Part shown: in pieces, positions 36,061 through 48,654 of the stretch
Layout: each line of letters starts with the position of its first letter
How positions within the stretch are numbered: position 1 is the stretch's first letter
Assembly: GCA_026413225.1 (NCBI GenBank)
Contig: CM048554.1
Span: forward strand, 46,843,963-46,907,962
Length of the DNA: 64,000 bases
From: Otis tarda
Lineage: Eukaryota > Chordata > Aves > Otidiformes > Otididae
Reading direction: 5' to 3'
Made by a program: the position numbers and the translations under genes
The notes under the pieces: model-generated
What the model was told of the DNA's origin: nothing
The model's input: the letters and a program-made list of their open reading frames with translations, nothing else
Database searches by the model: none

Positions 36061-38868
36061 CTACCTAGAAGTCTTGTTTTACCAGCTGCTTGCAAAAATC
36101 TACTAATGATTACATTTTAAGTCCTTTTAGCACTTCGGGTTCAGCAGGTTAAGCCTACTGGACCTAGTGGCATGGGAGTCATGTGTCTCCTGTATCTGAG
36201 AGATCAATGTTTTATAGCAGGTTGGCTTAGCAATAAACAGTGAAAAAAGAACCATCACTTTACACCTAGTTCTATTAAACATACAGTACTACCTCGCCGA
36301 TGTATCTAAAGGCTAAGTAGTCGCTCTGACAGCCATGGTGACTTCTCGCCGAGCTAGAGCTGTCATGTGAACTCATATAAATCTGTTCCATTTGTGGAAA
36401 ATGAAAAACTCAAGAACCATGAGAACGTAAAATGTAATTAGGAAGCAATTTCACCATCCATAAGCAGTTACTTCATTAAATTTAAACATATCTGTGCACA
36501 CATTTCACTTAAAATCAACCTAAGGATATGATGGTTTAAAAAGGTAGCAAAGAAAATAAAGCAAATATGCTGACCAGAGGTTCTTAAGTATATTTCTATC
36601 CATTATTTTGCCACAGACTCCATTTTGGCTGGATCATTACCTCACATGCCTGAAACAGACTGCAGTATTTGATACAGTAAAAATAGCTGGTGTTTTGTTC
36701 ATGGGGAATCAAAATAAAAAACAAGACAGATATTTTTATTGAAATTTGAAAAAATTGGTGGAGAAGAAGTTTGTGGAAGCTTACTTAGTTGCAGCAGTCT
36801 AAGCACTTTTTTCTAAGTCTGTCTTGGACAACTCCATGCTCAAATTCTTAGATTTTTATGTTTGATTAGACTGAACCAATTTCAAGTAGTTTGTGCTAGA
36901 AAATCTGTTTTATTTCAAAGCAGTTTTGTCAAAATCAATCAATAACTGCAATATCTTTGCCTTCTGAAATTAACCCCACTCTGAAAAGGACATGCATGAT
37001 TTCTTTGGACCTTTTAAATATCTGTTTTTCAGAATTGGGATCAGTTTGGCTAATTTGGGAAACCTGAGTGACATTTGCCAAAACCATCTCCTGATGGCTT
37101 AGCCTTTCAGAATATGCTAAGCATCCCTTTAGGTTTTAAGATACCCCATGGCTTACTGAGGCCCACACTGATAATTATCAGTTGAATGGGCCCTGTCAGG
37201 AGAGATTTTGACCCATGAAAACAAGGACTTCCTAGAGAATAGATAACAAAAACCAAAGGTTCATCCAGTCACCTCTGTTTCTGTAGCTTACAGTAAACAA
37301 AGGAGCAATGTAGGCTGGCTGCTTAGTGCCTCTTTTCTTCCATTTTCTCCATTTTAATTACTTATGGAGAGCTGGGTTGATAGCCTGGTTGGTCTTCTAT
37401 AATTAGCAGGCATTTCTCTAGCTCAGAATGTCTTAATTTGCTGCCAGGATAATTGAGGGTCATTCTTGCTGATAACTTTATACCAGTGCAGCAAAGGACT
37501 GCTTTGAGCGATTTGCTGACCTGGGACCTAGTGAAGCAAAGGATTACAGGATGAAAATACACAGGGCACAAAACAGGTCACATATCACCAATAAAAATAC
37601 CAATAATTCAGTTTTCCTTTTTCTTCACATTATGTATATTGCTACATCATTACTTTAAGAGCATTCCCTACAAACCACTGTGCTAGCTGATTACCACTGC
37701 GGTTTTCTGTAACAACCTTCTATTGCTGCAGCCCCATACTTCAGTATTCCAGCACACTTCAGTAATGATGGTTGCCTGGTAATACTTTCTCAAAACCTCT
37801 TTATTAATAACAGTGAACTTGGGTTTCTTGCAGACGACTTGTAAGAAACTTAATAGGGATGATATATTAAAAGAAATGCAAACCTTTCACTGTAGATCTT
37901 AGCTTGAAATTGTGCATCTGCAGAAAAGGGTTTTCTGAATCTGCACTTGGCCCAATATAAGAAGTAAAGATTACTAAACTATTCAAACCTGAATGTTGTC
38001 AGTGTGTGGTTATATGTGAACATGGAGATTTAATTTTGGCCCAATATCCAGTTCTCAAGCTTGCTGGAATTGCCTCATACAGCGTTAATAATACATTTCT
38101 TTACTAGAAAATGAAGTAGTGCCCTCTGTAATCCAGTATAAAATAAACCAATCCCTGTATTCAGTATGTTGTATGGTCTTCCTCCAAATGTGAAAAAAAT
38201 CTAATAGTTTCCTAACCTACTGCATTCAATACTTGGCCTTCTTAAAAAATCTTAAATCCGTTTTGCATTTTCACATCATTTCCAAATGTGTTAATCTTGT
38301 GAGCTTCTCTCCTGTAAATAGGTGAAACGAAGTCTTTTGGGTTATGCTTAACAGTACTGTTAGGATTTCTATAAGATTCTTTTTAAAATATGATTGAAAT
38401 AAATAAAATACAGTGGTGTTGAGACAAATATTTCCTGTAGCAGCAGGATATGCTTTTTTTTTAAATGCAAGTCCCAAGCTGGGCTGGAGTCTGTGAAAAT
38501 CAAAGGCATTTTCTTTAAAAGATAGAAGACCATGTAGATTTGGCACGCTGACAAAATCTCACTTATGGAATCCATTCAGTGTCTTAGCCACAAAAATTGC
38601 AGAAAGAACACCAACAAGATTTTTAGCTTCCAGAATACTGTATTTCTTCCTCTCTTCTCCCTTCTCTGTACTCATTTCCTGAAAGTTGGCTCATTAAGGA
38701 AAGGAAATGGTATTTTTTTTTAAAGAGCAAATAATTAGCTGTTCCTGAAATTCCATCCCATGGGTTGTCCCACTGTCTTTGACATACCTATGGTACCATA
38801 ATTTCAGCTGAAGATCTGATTCCATGAGCTTGATTTTGTTATATAAAGTGTATTTCCAAAAGAAAATC
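36061..38868. other. Unique noncoding DNA
   Basis: No gene is supported. Composition is AT-leaning with no recognised repeats. Confidence 0.7.
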
Positions 38869-38914
38869 CTTTCTTTTCTTTTCTTTTCTTTTTTCTTTTT
38901 CTTTTTTTTTTTTC
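38869..38914. repeat. (TTTTC)n polypyrimidine tract
   Basis: About five TTTTC units grade into longer T runs, giving about 45 bases without a purine. Confidence 0.95.
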
Positions 38915-41900
38915 ATATAGCAGATGCGTTTTCACCCTGTCATTTTAAAACGAATATATTAGGTAACTGAATCTTTTTTAAAAAGCTGGATTTTTAAAGT
39001 CAGCCTGGGATTATGCTAAATGATGAATAAACAAACAGAAAGAAAGCCTCCAAATGCTTGCACATCATTATGTTTTTGAGAGGTTTTAGTGAGTGGATGA
39101 AAATAACCACAGAAGCATTCTCAGGGTAAGAAAATGAAAACAAAGACCTGAAGACCCTTTATATTCAGTATATTTTTCTCATTTACTGACTTATTCCTTT
39201 AGATTTTCTGTTTACAGTCAGGCAGCTTCAAACCACTTGCCTCTTCTGTTTTCAGCTGAAAATGTTGGGAACTCTGTCAATATCATCAGACTTCAGCTCC
39301 ATGAGCTTTCAAAGCCAGAACAAAGTGGAATGTCACCCTTCCCCTGTCGCCAGCTGTCCCTGTGCAGCTTCCTCCCTTCCCTTGCCTTCTTTTAGGGGCA
39401 GGACCAGCCCTTGCCGGCTTCAAGGGAAATAACGGTGTGAGCCTCTCAGCTGTGTTACTGCTTCTTTGTCCTAGGTGCTATGCAAAAACATGCATGGGTA
39501 TACGCTGACACGAACCTCCCACCATCTAATTTTCCTTGCAGTGCATAAACGTGAAGGTGGGGGAAGGATAACAGTGATCAGCTCTCAGAAGCAGTTGCTC
39601 CAAGTCATGCAAGAAGCTTTTCTTAAACTTAACAAATGTCAATTGTTCACCGTTGTCAGCTTACTCCTTTCCCACTGCCTGATGGATAACACTAGATGGC
39701 TGACCAGACTAATCAAATGCAAACGCTTCCAAAGGGGGTAACAAGAACCTGTGTGGGATGCAATTGTTAAGTTGCCCATCGATGGCCAAAGTTTCTTTTC
39801 TGTTATGTAGGTTTTCATCTTTAGCACTTGATCTCAGAAGCAGTGCAGTGAGGAAGATGCTCTCAAGTGCTGCTGTGCAAAAGTGCTTGTAGTCCTTACA
39901 TGTCCTTGACCATGGAATGATATTATTTTGGCTATTGTTATTGAAGGTGCACATAGAAAATTGAGCATTTGAACAGCTAGCTCAGAGAACACTGGGATTA
40001 AAGAGGTCTGGTTTCCTGTAAATTCTCGTGTTAAGTTTTACAGACCTTTGTCCTTTAGTTTTTCAGGTGATTGGAACATGTATTTGGGCTCTCTTCCATG
40101 TGGATTCTCTGGTGTCTAACAACATTTGAGCTCACATTACCCTCTTTCCCTCACCGGTGGCGTTAATAGGGTTTCTCTCCTCTGCCTGCTGCACACTTTC
40201 AATAAAGTGGCTGGGATCTGAGACTCGGAAACCTCCATAAGCGTGGTTGAAACTGTGCTTGCTAACACAAGGTTTGAATTTGTCCATGAGCACAGAGCAG
40301 TTTTAACTGGGCAAGGGAGCTGTAATTCCACTGACTCCAGTGTGGTTGCTGAAGTGGCCAGGAGGCAAAATTGCACATATGTGAAAAATCTCAGGATTTT
40401 AGGAAATGTTCCTTCGAAACTGCAGTAATAAGCAAAAAGACTGAAACGATCTAATGGAAGTGAAATTCTGTAATGTTTTGTAACAAAACACAAATATATA
40501 AACTAAATAAAAATAAAAGGTGCCTCCGAAGATCTTAGTGGTAGGAATGGGATCAAACTGGAAATCTGGAGGCTCTGATAATCCTGGCTCCTACTCAGCT
40601 GACCAGGGAAGCTGACGAAAGTAAGGTAGACAGGTTGGCCACAACTCCAAAGAGTTTGCATTTTTCAGCAGAGGAGTGTTTCATGAGAAAAATAAGTTGT
40701 TGGATCCAGCAGTTTCTCCTAATTCACACAGTATAGTTATGAGTAATATCGGATCCCGAACAGCGCCAGACCCTATTGGCGTCTCACATGATAACTTAGC
40801 AAACAGGGAAAAAAAAAGGATGATAACAGAATACTAATATTAACTTTGTAGGAGAGAAAAAAGATCTGTTGCACATTGATCTCATTAAGTAAATGATTTA
40901 CTGGAATTTCCTCTTGCTTTGCGACTTGCTTGAGAACATATTCAATCTCAGCTATCTAAGGCCTGGATAATTTCATCTGGTTCTCTGCCAGCTATGACAC
41001 AGCCGTTTAACACCGTCACTTTTCTTGGCCACCTCCTTTCAGTGTTTGTTGTTGCCTTTTGTTTCTAAAGTAACAAGACAGGATTTTCCTAAGATACCAA
41101 GGACGTGTCCAAGAGGCAACTGGGAGGTCTCATCTGGCTCTGCTTAAAGCTGGCTAATCATTGAAAATTGGGTCTGAGGTTGTAAAGGACAGCGCTAGCT
41201 TTCTGTTCTCCTTGTAAGATTTGTTTTTATATATCCCAAGGGCTAAAAAAATATGTCAGGAGAAGTAACAGAAACTGTGTAACTGCGAATAAATCAGACT
41301 TTATTAAGTTTGGTTATCTTAATTCCTGTCTTCAACTGGTTGGATGCAAGAAGTAAAGATCTGTTACCAGTTTCCTTGCAATTTGGAGCTGTTAGCAATA
41401 AAATGGAGGGCAACAGAAGGATGAAAGAAATTTCTGAAGGAGCTGATGTAGCACGAAAAATAATTAACAAAATAATTTAATTATGCATTTAAGATTCTGC
41501 TGGTTGATACTTCACATTCTCAGGACTAATTTCCGTGAATGTCTAACTGTGCATTTAACATTGTGGAAGATGTAATAAGGTCTGTAGGGAGGGAGATGCA
41601 CATGCAATGCATATGTGATTTCAGTATTGTGATTTCAGTCCAACTCCCTAATTGCTAAGATTCTGACATCATGATATAATGAAAGCATAATCAAGATACG
41701 TTAGAGTCACTTTGGATATCTGAGCATGAAGCCACGGGATGACAGGAATTTAACAAATTACCTGATATCTACACACCTATCACTTATGCATGTTACTGGA
41801 TTAGAAATAGAATCAGACCTGATTACTGACTTGAGAATCAATAATGACTTCTAAAACAGCTGATTAAATTACTTCAGTACCTGCCTACTCACCTTGTTTA

Positions 41901-42411
41901 TGGCACTGGGTAAAATTAGTTGCTGATAATGGAGGGAGCCCAGACATCCAGTGTTTATGAAGATTGCTCTGTCTGCTTTTGCTAGTTAAAAAAAAGAAAA
42001 GTATTACGCGAAATGACATTTTTATCATCAGAAAGAGGTTTTTATGACTTGCAAATATTGTATGTTGGACAGAGGACAAATCTTTACTGATAAATATATT
42101 TAAACAGTAAAAACACCTAATTGGGTTTTATAGTACCTATATTTGTCTAGCAGAGAGAACTGATTAGAGGGAGATCGATGGGCAGGACCATTCACTGCAG
42201 CAACACAAACGTGGTTGGGTCTATGGGAGTTCGGAACGAGCCAGGAACACACCTTAAAGCCAGCTCTCTCACTGCTGGATATTGCTGTCTCACATCCAGC
42301 ACTGACTGGAGATCTGTCCATGTATTAGCTACCCCATTATTTATTACAGAGGAGCAACACAGAGGTAAACCCAATATTTGAAATGATCAGTGTGCAGGGC
42401 AACTAGTTACG
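38915..42411. other. Unique noncoding DNA
   Basis: No supported gene. An acceptor-like tract ends at 39474 (tgcttctttgtcctag) upstream of the open frame at 39475-39741, but that frame has no recognisable content. A 12-bp direct repeat (tgtgatttcagt) lies at 41615 and 41629. The text at 40539-40620 faintly recalls a MIR-type SINE and is not called. Confidence 0.6.
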
Positions 42412-42425
42412 GCTGCAGCTGCAGC
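42412..42425. repeat. 14-bp perfect palindrome
   Basis: gctgcagctgcagc equals its own reverse complement. It lies just before the GC hairpin at 42436. Confidence 0.9.
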
Positions 42426-42435
42426 GAGGCTGCTG

Positions 42436-42464
42436 TTATGGGGGCAAATGGACTACCCCCATAA
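42436..42464. repeat. Perfect 9-bp stem-loop with G5/C5 core
   Basis: ttatggggg (42436-42444) is the exact reverse complement of cccccataa (42456-42464), with the 11-base loop caaatggacta between. No T run follows on either strand, so it does not look like a terminator of any kind. Confidence 0.85.
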
Positions 42465-45400
42465 GTGGAGGAGGGTAAAGGAGCACACTGTCACTGTGGG
42501 CCTCTGAGAGTTTAGACCTGATCGAACCTGGGTGCCCTCCAGCATTGCTGGGGACACTGGTCAGAAGATAGAGGTGGGGAGGAGAATTTGACTGAGGCTT
42601 CACTGGTGTGCTGGGCAGAGGCGTACTTCAAAAGGGTGCAGGGGACATCTCTTGACCCCTGCCCTCCCTGTGCTTTGGGCTTACTGTCATTGTCAACAGC
42701 ACTACAGACCCCAGGTCTTTGTGCTGAAAGAGTGTGAGGTCCTTCCCTCTGCCCTTGTTTAGCACCTTTATCAACCAGGCATAATTTCACTCCACGTGTG
42801 TTGTTTCCAGAAATCAAAAGCTGTGGTATGTATGCTTCAAAGTAAAAGAGTATTTTTTTGATGATTAAAAGATCAAAATTTTGAAAGTTTTGAAAATTTA
42901 AAATCTTTTTTTGGCCTTTTCTGTTGCTACATTGACTGGCTTAACCTTGGGCTGTGTAGCCCCCAGGTGCAAGCTGCCGCCTTCTGTATCACTCCAGCCT
43001 ACAACATTAAAGAGATCCACTTATAACTTCTTATCAGCACAGCATGAAGACAGGAAGAAAATAACTTTTAAGAAACAGCATGCCTTTAAAAATAATCAGC
43101 TCAGACTTCTGGTTCAGATTAAGCACAATAAAGCTTGGGTTGCACCCGTGCTATATCCTTTGGGGAAGAAAACAGCACAGAGGCGTTGTTCGTAAGAATG
43201 GATTAGGCTTGCAAAGATCAGTAACTAGTATAATCTGGAACCTCAATTCAGATGCTTTGTTTTTTAAAAATAGGGTTCACTGGGGCAAATTTATGCCAGA
43301 TGTAACAACCATGGCCAGCAAAACTAATTATTTCTATTTTAAAATTCCACTGCTAACACAAATGCTGCCTGAAATGGTGTGGGTTCATATTTTCAGCATA
43401 TGAAAGGGCTCTGCAACTGCTGACATCTCTGGAAGCAGTAAAGCTAGGAGTCCTCTGTGGAAACAAACGCCCTGTGATTCTTTTAAGCATATCCTGTTTT
43501 CCTCTGTGCATGGTAAATACAGTTAGGAGCCATGAATGTGGCAGAACACCCATTGGTGAGTCCATCATCAACTCATTAAGCTATGTATAGCATATAAAAG
43601 GACACTCTTCCCATAAAAATATAAATTACAGTGGAGATAAAGTGTTCCCTTTCTCCATAAACTTTTTCAAATGCTCCAGTTAGTTGTGCTTGTCAGCACA
43701 TGCACATGCATGTGTGCACTCACAGGACAGGCAAGTACAGATTTACGGGGGGAAGAAGAACTGCAGAGTTTTATGCTCTGTCCAGTAACTCTAGCTCCTG
43801 TTCCCATGCCACACAATAGTACTGTGGGTAATAAAATCCCTTCTTCCTTCTCTCTCACATTTATAACAACGCTATTCCTGAGTACAGAAGAAGATAACTT
43901 CTGTGACTTTTGACCATGCAATCTACAGTGTTTCAATGCATAATTTTAAAAATTCACTTACAGAACAGGTATTAATATGAACTTTTCAAATTTTGACTGA
44001 AATGCCATTTGGAACTTTCATTCTCTATGTTTCAGTTACAGAACTGACTAAACTTTACTGATGGAAGTCCAGACACAAGCTGAAGTTAGAAAACTTAAAG
44101 ATTTCATCCCAGGGACCCATCCTAGCTCAACAATTTAGGCTTGGTTAAGGACGCTTGTACTTGTTATCATCAGTTGAGTGCCAGTTTTTCTTAAACTGTT
44201 TTCTCAGCTGTATTTTGCATGGAGGTAGGTTTCCAAAACCATTAGGAACAGGAATTTGTGTTGTTTGCACTCATATACTCATTATCAAAGGTGCATAAAA
44301 GTTATGAAGAACATCAGAACTCAAGGTCCAGAGTTTGTTTTTTAAAAAAATCTTCCATAAAATCCAGAGTTTTATAATACCGTAGCACAGAAAAAAGAAT
44401 CCGAGAAGCACCAGTGGGCAGCTGTATAAGCCATTTTTTTTTAGATTACCTCCCATAATGTTTCATGAGTGAGGACTTCTGCTTAGTCCTATTGACAGAC
44501 ATCCACAACAGAAGAGATACTGTGTGCGTGGCCAGAATATAAATGAAAAAAAAAACTGATTCCAGCTAAATTGTCACTTCCCTCAAATACATTCTGATAG
44601 TCATTAGAAAAGTTCTTATCTGATTTACAGGATGTTTCCACTCAAATCAAGAAAATCATGTCACAATATTAAGAAATCCTTTGCCAATCTGCCAACAAAA
44701 TTATTAATGCCCCATAAATTCTTACTCAGACCTTGAATGGAAGTTTTATTTCCATTTACTGCCATTTAATTTAAAATCTTGCCAGACTGGTAACATTTCA
44801 TCTTCATCAGATTTGCTAAGTCAGTACATGCCTTGCAGTGCATATTGCTGTTCCCATAGGGAACGGTCTGTCACTGTCAACCTGAGAGCAGCACAGCAGG
44901 TTGTGCTGCTACAGCTTCACTGGCAGCAAATCGTAAACTAAGTGAAGTGGCTGGACCACCAGAGCAATGATGAATAGCGCTTAGAATAACCTCGTTACCT
45001 CCCTTTAGAAAAGATGATGAGGGATCACGGCAAGACACATTTTGTTTGCGTTCTTTTCTTGACCTGCCAAGACCCAATTGAGACAGTAACACAAATTTCA
45101 GGAAAAGGCCGATGTTACCTGAGAGCAAGCAACACTACTCGGAAATCTTATGAGAAGGACTTGATCAGGGAAGAATACTCTGAAATGCAAAGTTGCAGCT
45201 TTGAAAAACAGCCCCACTCAGCATCTGAAATGCTGCCCAAATGAAAGAGTTAATTAAGGAGTCTAGTTCAGCTGACTGTGAAAATTTTGGTACTTTTGGA
45301 TCAGTGAATCTGTTTTTTTTCCAGTCAGTTTTCACAGTAAGAATTGAGATAGAAAATCCTCTATCTACATCTGGAGTTGAATTCAGAATTCCTCCCAAAA

Positions 45401-48400
45401 TCTAGGATGTTTGGGTTTGAGATTTTGACTCTTGTACAGAAAAATCACAGATTTAGATATCAGTAAAAAACCCACCAGTCATTTTATGCCTCAAATAATT
45501 CCTTTCTGCCCAATCTCAGTTCTTGGAGCATATTGAGCATCCTGAAGTTGTGAGATTTTTATGAAATAGGGTGGCTTTGTTCATTGCACCTTAGCTTTCT
45601 AAGTTTTGTCCACCAGAGAGACAGACAAGTGTTCCGGACACTGGAGAGATTGTGTCCGAGAATGCATAGAGGATATCCTCCTGTAATGACTTTTTGACCT
45701 TCCTGGTTTGTTTTCCTTTTCATCACTGAAGCATCACTCAAAAACACTCTGGGAACTCCTGAAAGAGTATGAAAAAATGGAGCTCCTGTTCTCATCCAAG
45801 TGGTTGTGCTGATGGAGAACAAGGGTGCAAATCTATCATGAGGTTACTGCAGATGGTTTCTGGATTAACTGCGTGATTTTGCTAAATGGTCCAATAACAA
45901 ATGCTTTGTCTCAATGTGAATAACTCAGATGAAGGATTTCAGACCATGCAGAGGTAATTAATTTGGAAAAAATATTTGAATAGCTAATGAATGAAAAGGA
46001 ATCCTCTTTCCTTCCCACTTCTTTCCGTTTGAGCTCTTATTTTACTCCTGCTGATATATTTACTCTTGAAGCAAGCATAGCTTTCATAGGCTGACAAATT
46101 TTTCCATCCACAGCCTTTCAGAGCAGCATCTAGTAATTCCACAGATACTACAGTCCAAAACTCCTCAAAGCACTTCATATGGAATAATGGGCTAATTAAT
46201 CTTTGTTAGAATAGCAGTGGAATAAGATAAAACTATTGAATGCACTAAGATAATCAAAACAGTTTTTAAAGCTGACTTTTAATAGACTCTCATGTTTCAA
46301 AGAGTAAAGATTTATACCAGTACCCAACAGCAAGCATTTCTTCTGTAGCATGCTTTCAGATGTCAAACGTTCTGCATATTTTCTCGGAAAAGCTTGAATC
46401 TAATTCTCTTCTCACTTGCACTTGGAACTCTTTTTCCAAGTCGAACATGCTCCTCTTGCAGTATCATCTCCAGTTACATTAGTGCTACTGACAGGAAAGC
46501 AAGATCTGCAGTCTTTGTGTGGACTTCGGTTTCTTGCATAGAGGGAGGCCAATGCAAGGCTGAAATCTCCACTTCTCATGTTAAAAACATAAACCGTATA
46601 GGTACTTCCATCAGAAGCTTGGTGAGACAACCCTTTTTAAATCCCTTTCACAAGAATGAAGTTCTAATGACTAACACTCTCCAACAAGCTTTATTCTTTG
46701 CTCATGTCTCAATGCACCCATCCACCTGGGCAGCACCGTTCAACCCTCAGACAACTTCCCTGCCAAATTTTGTCCAAGCTTGCTTGAGCTGCTTAGTCCA
46801 AAGTGTGGTGTTTCATAAGAAATCACTAGACACCCTTCTGTAGATGCAGAAGTCTAGCATGAATTTTCCAAGCACTTACTGCAAGTCTCCAGGCCCAGAA
46901 TTGGAATCTAGAGAAGCACAACTTGGCAGAAGTGATCTCCAAAGACATCCATCACTACAGCTCAGGTGACCTGAAAACTGTTTTTAATGTGACACTCCAT
47001 TTGAGCTGTGATAACTTTATAAATACTACGGACTAGACGTGCAAGCCTTCATTTTTAAGAGCAGTGGTTCCTGAAAGAAACCAGAAGGTACCATCCCTGT
47101 TAAATTTCTCATTGGCAGATTCAGGTTTGTCTAAACTGGATAAAGTACGTCGCCTGGTTTAGTCATTAGTATATAATTCAATGCCAAAATCCAAAATCTG
47201 ATAAAATTTCAGTAATCTCTGGATAAGCACCTATGCATTTCTATTTCTTTCTGAAGACATTTTCAGTTTGAGGTTATCATATCATTGTTGCTATTATTTT
47301 AGTGTATTATAAAAGTATATTGTCATCACAAGAATTTTAGCCGCTGAAAGTAAGAATGGAAGAACTCTTTCATGCAGTACAGGGGCAGAAAAAAGGAAAA
47401 TGATCCAGCCAGACTCACTGTAAAGCCCCAGTGTGCTCTCTCACTACAGGAATGATACTGTAAAGTTAAAATTATAATTGCTGATGGGATTTATGCCAGC
47501 AGTTGACCCAGCTAGCAAGTCAATCATCAACTGAAACGGGGATGTAAACCTTAATAAGAATTGAAAGAACAGAACTGTTACAGGGAATTCCCCGTGGAGC
47601 CCTTGAACAGTAGACAGTGTTATCTTTGCAGCTGTGCGTAGGAAGAAAGCGTAGACATCAACAGTTCTCCAGGCTTCAGCATGTACACAATGGCATATTT
47701 CAGATGAATGAGTTTTTCTGTTATGGGCTACCACTAACATGGATCCATCCTTACATCTGGTGTGTCTGTCCTTTTTATTTTTTATAGCTCGTGGGAAGCC
47801 TATTCAGTAAGGAAGATGTTATCTTTGAAATATATTTTTTTTTAGGGAGCAGTACAGTTATGCCTTTATACACACACGCAGAGCAAATGCTTAGTGGGTG
47901 GTTTTCTACACTCATCTTCTGAAATTACTTTTAAATATGCTATTTCAATGAATAGTACTATCTAAAAGGCTTTCTCAGATTTAGGTTGTGTGCTCTTTTC
48001 AAGTCTTTCTCCCTTTCTCCAGTATACCAACTGGTATATAAATTGATAATCTCCAGCACTTTGTAAAATTTTAAAGCTTTAAGATTACTATAAATTAAAA
48101 TTTTTACATATCAAAATATAAGTAACAAAGATGATGACTAAAGTGTATTATAGAGCACATAAAATGCCTTAGTGGGAGGCAATTGAATACCTTTGATTAA
48201 TAAAAGACTGAGAACCAGATACAGCCTGGCTATTTTCCACCACTGCAGAAGCACAAAGAAGTCATAAACTGAGGTTAACCAACCAATTAAATTGGTTTGT
48301 AGCTGTTTTGCATCACTGGAGCTGCACAAAGAAGCCAAGATACATTAGTGAGTCTAACCCAAAATCTTTAAATAATATTTTGAGAAAAATGTGTAAAAAC

Positions 48401-48637
48401 TGATACCAATAGACTCTCATTAATATGCAACTTTCCTTGTGTGAGCACTGATTTTACACCGTCCATAATTTTGCTATTACTGAATTTAAAGCCTGTCAAG
48501 TTAGAAGTCTGTTGACACTGTTTGACGTTGGCAGCATATGAAAGGTAATTTCTGTATTGCTGTTTTCCTTTTTAGAAAATATATGTATCATCCTATATGT
48601 ACAATGGAAAAGTTAATGGAATAGCTAAATAACCTGC
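42465..48637. other. Unique noncoding DNA
   Basis: The first 300 bases are somewhat GC-richer; the rest is AT-leaning. No gene is supported. The 149-codon open frame at 46394-46843 and the 94-107 codon frames near 42911-43403 have no recognisable motif, and overlapping frames in the same region argue for chance. Confidence 0.65.
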
Positions 48638-48654
48638 AAAAAAAAAAAAAAAAA
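48638..48654. repeat. A17 tract
   Basis: Seventeen consecutive A. It could be a retroposon tail, but the sequence to its left matches no element I recognise and no flanking duplication is obvious. Confidence 0.9.

Noticed and set aside
46394-46843. 149-codon open frame
   Set aside because: Serine-rich without any motif I recognise, no exon borders, and a 72-codon frame opposite it. Best explained by chance.
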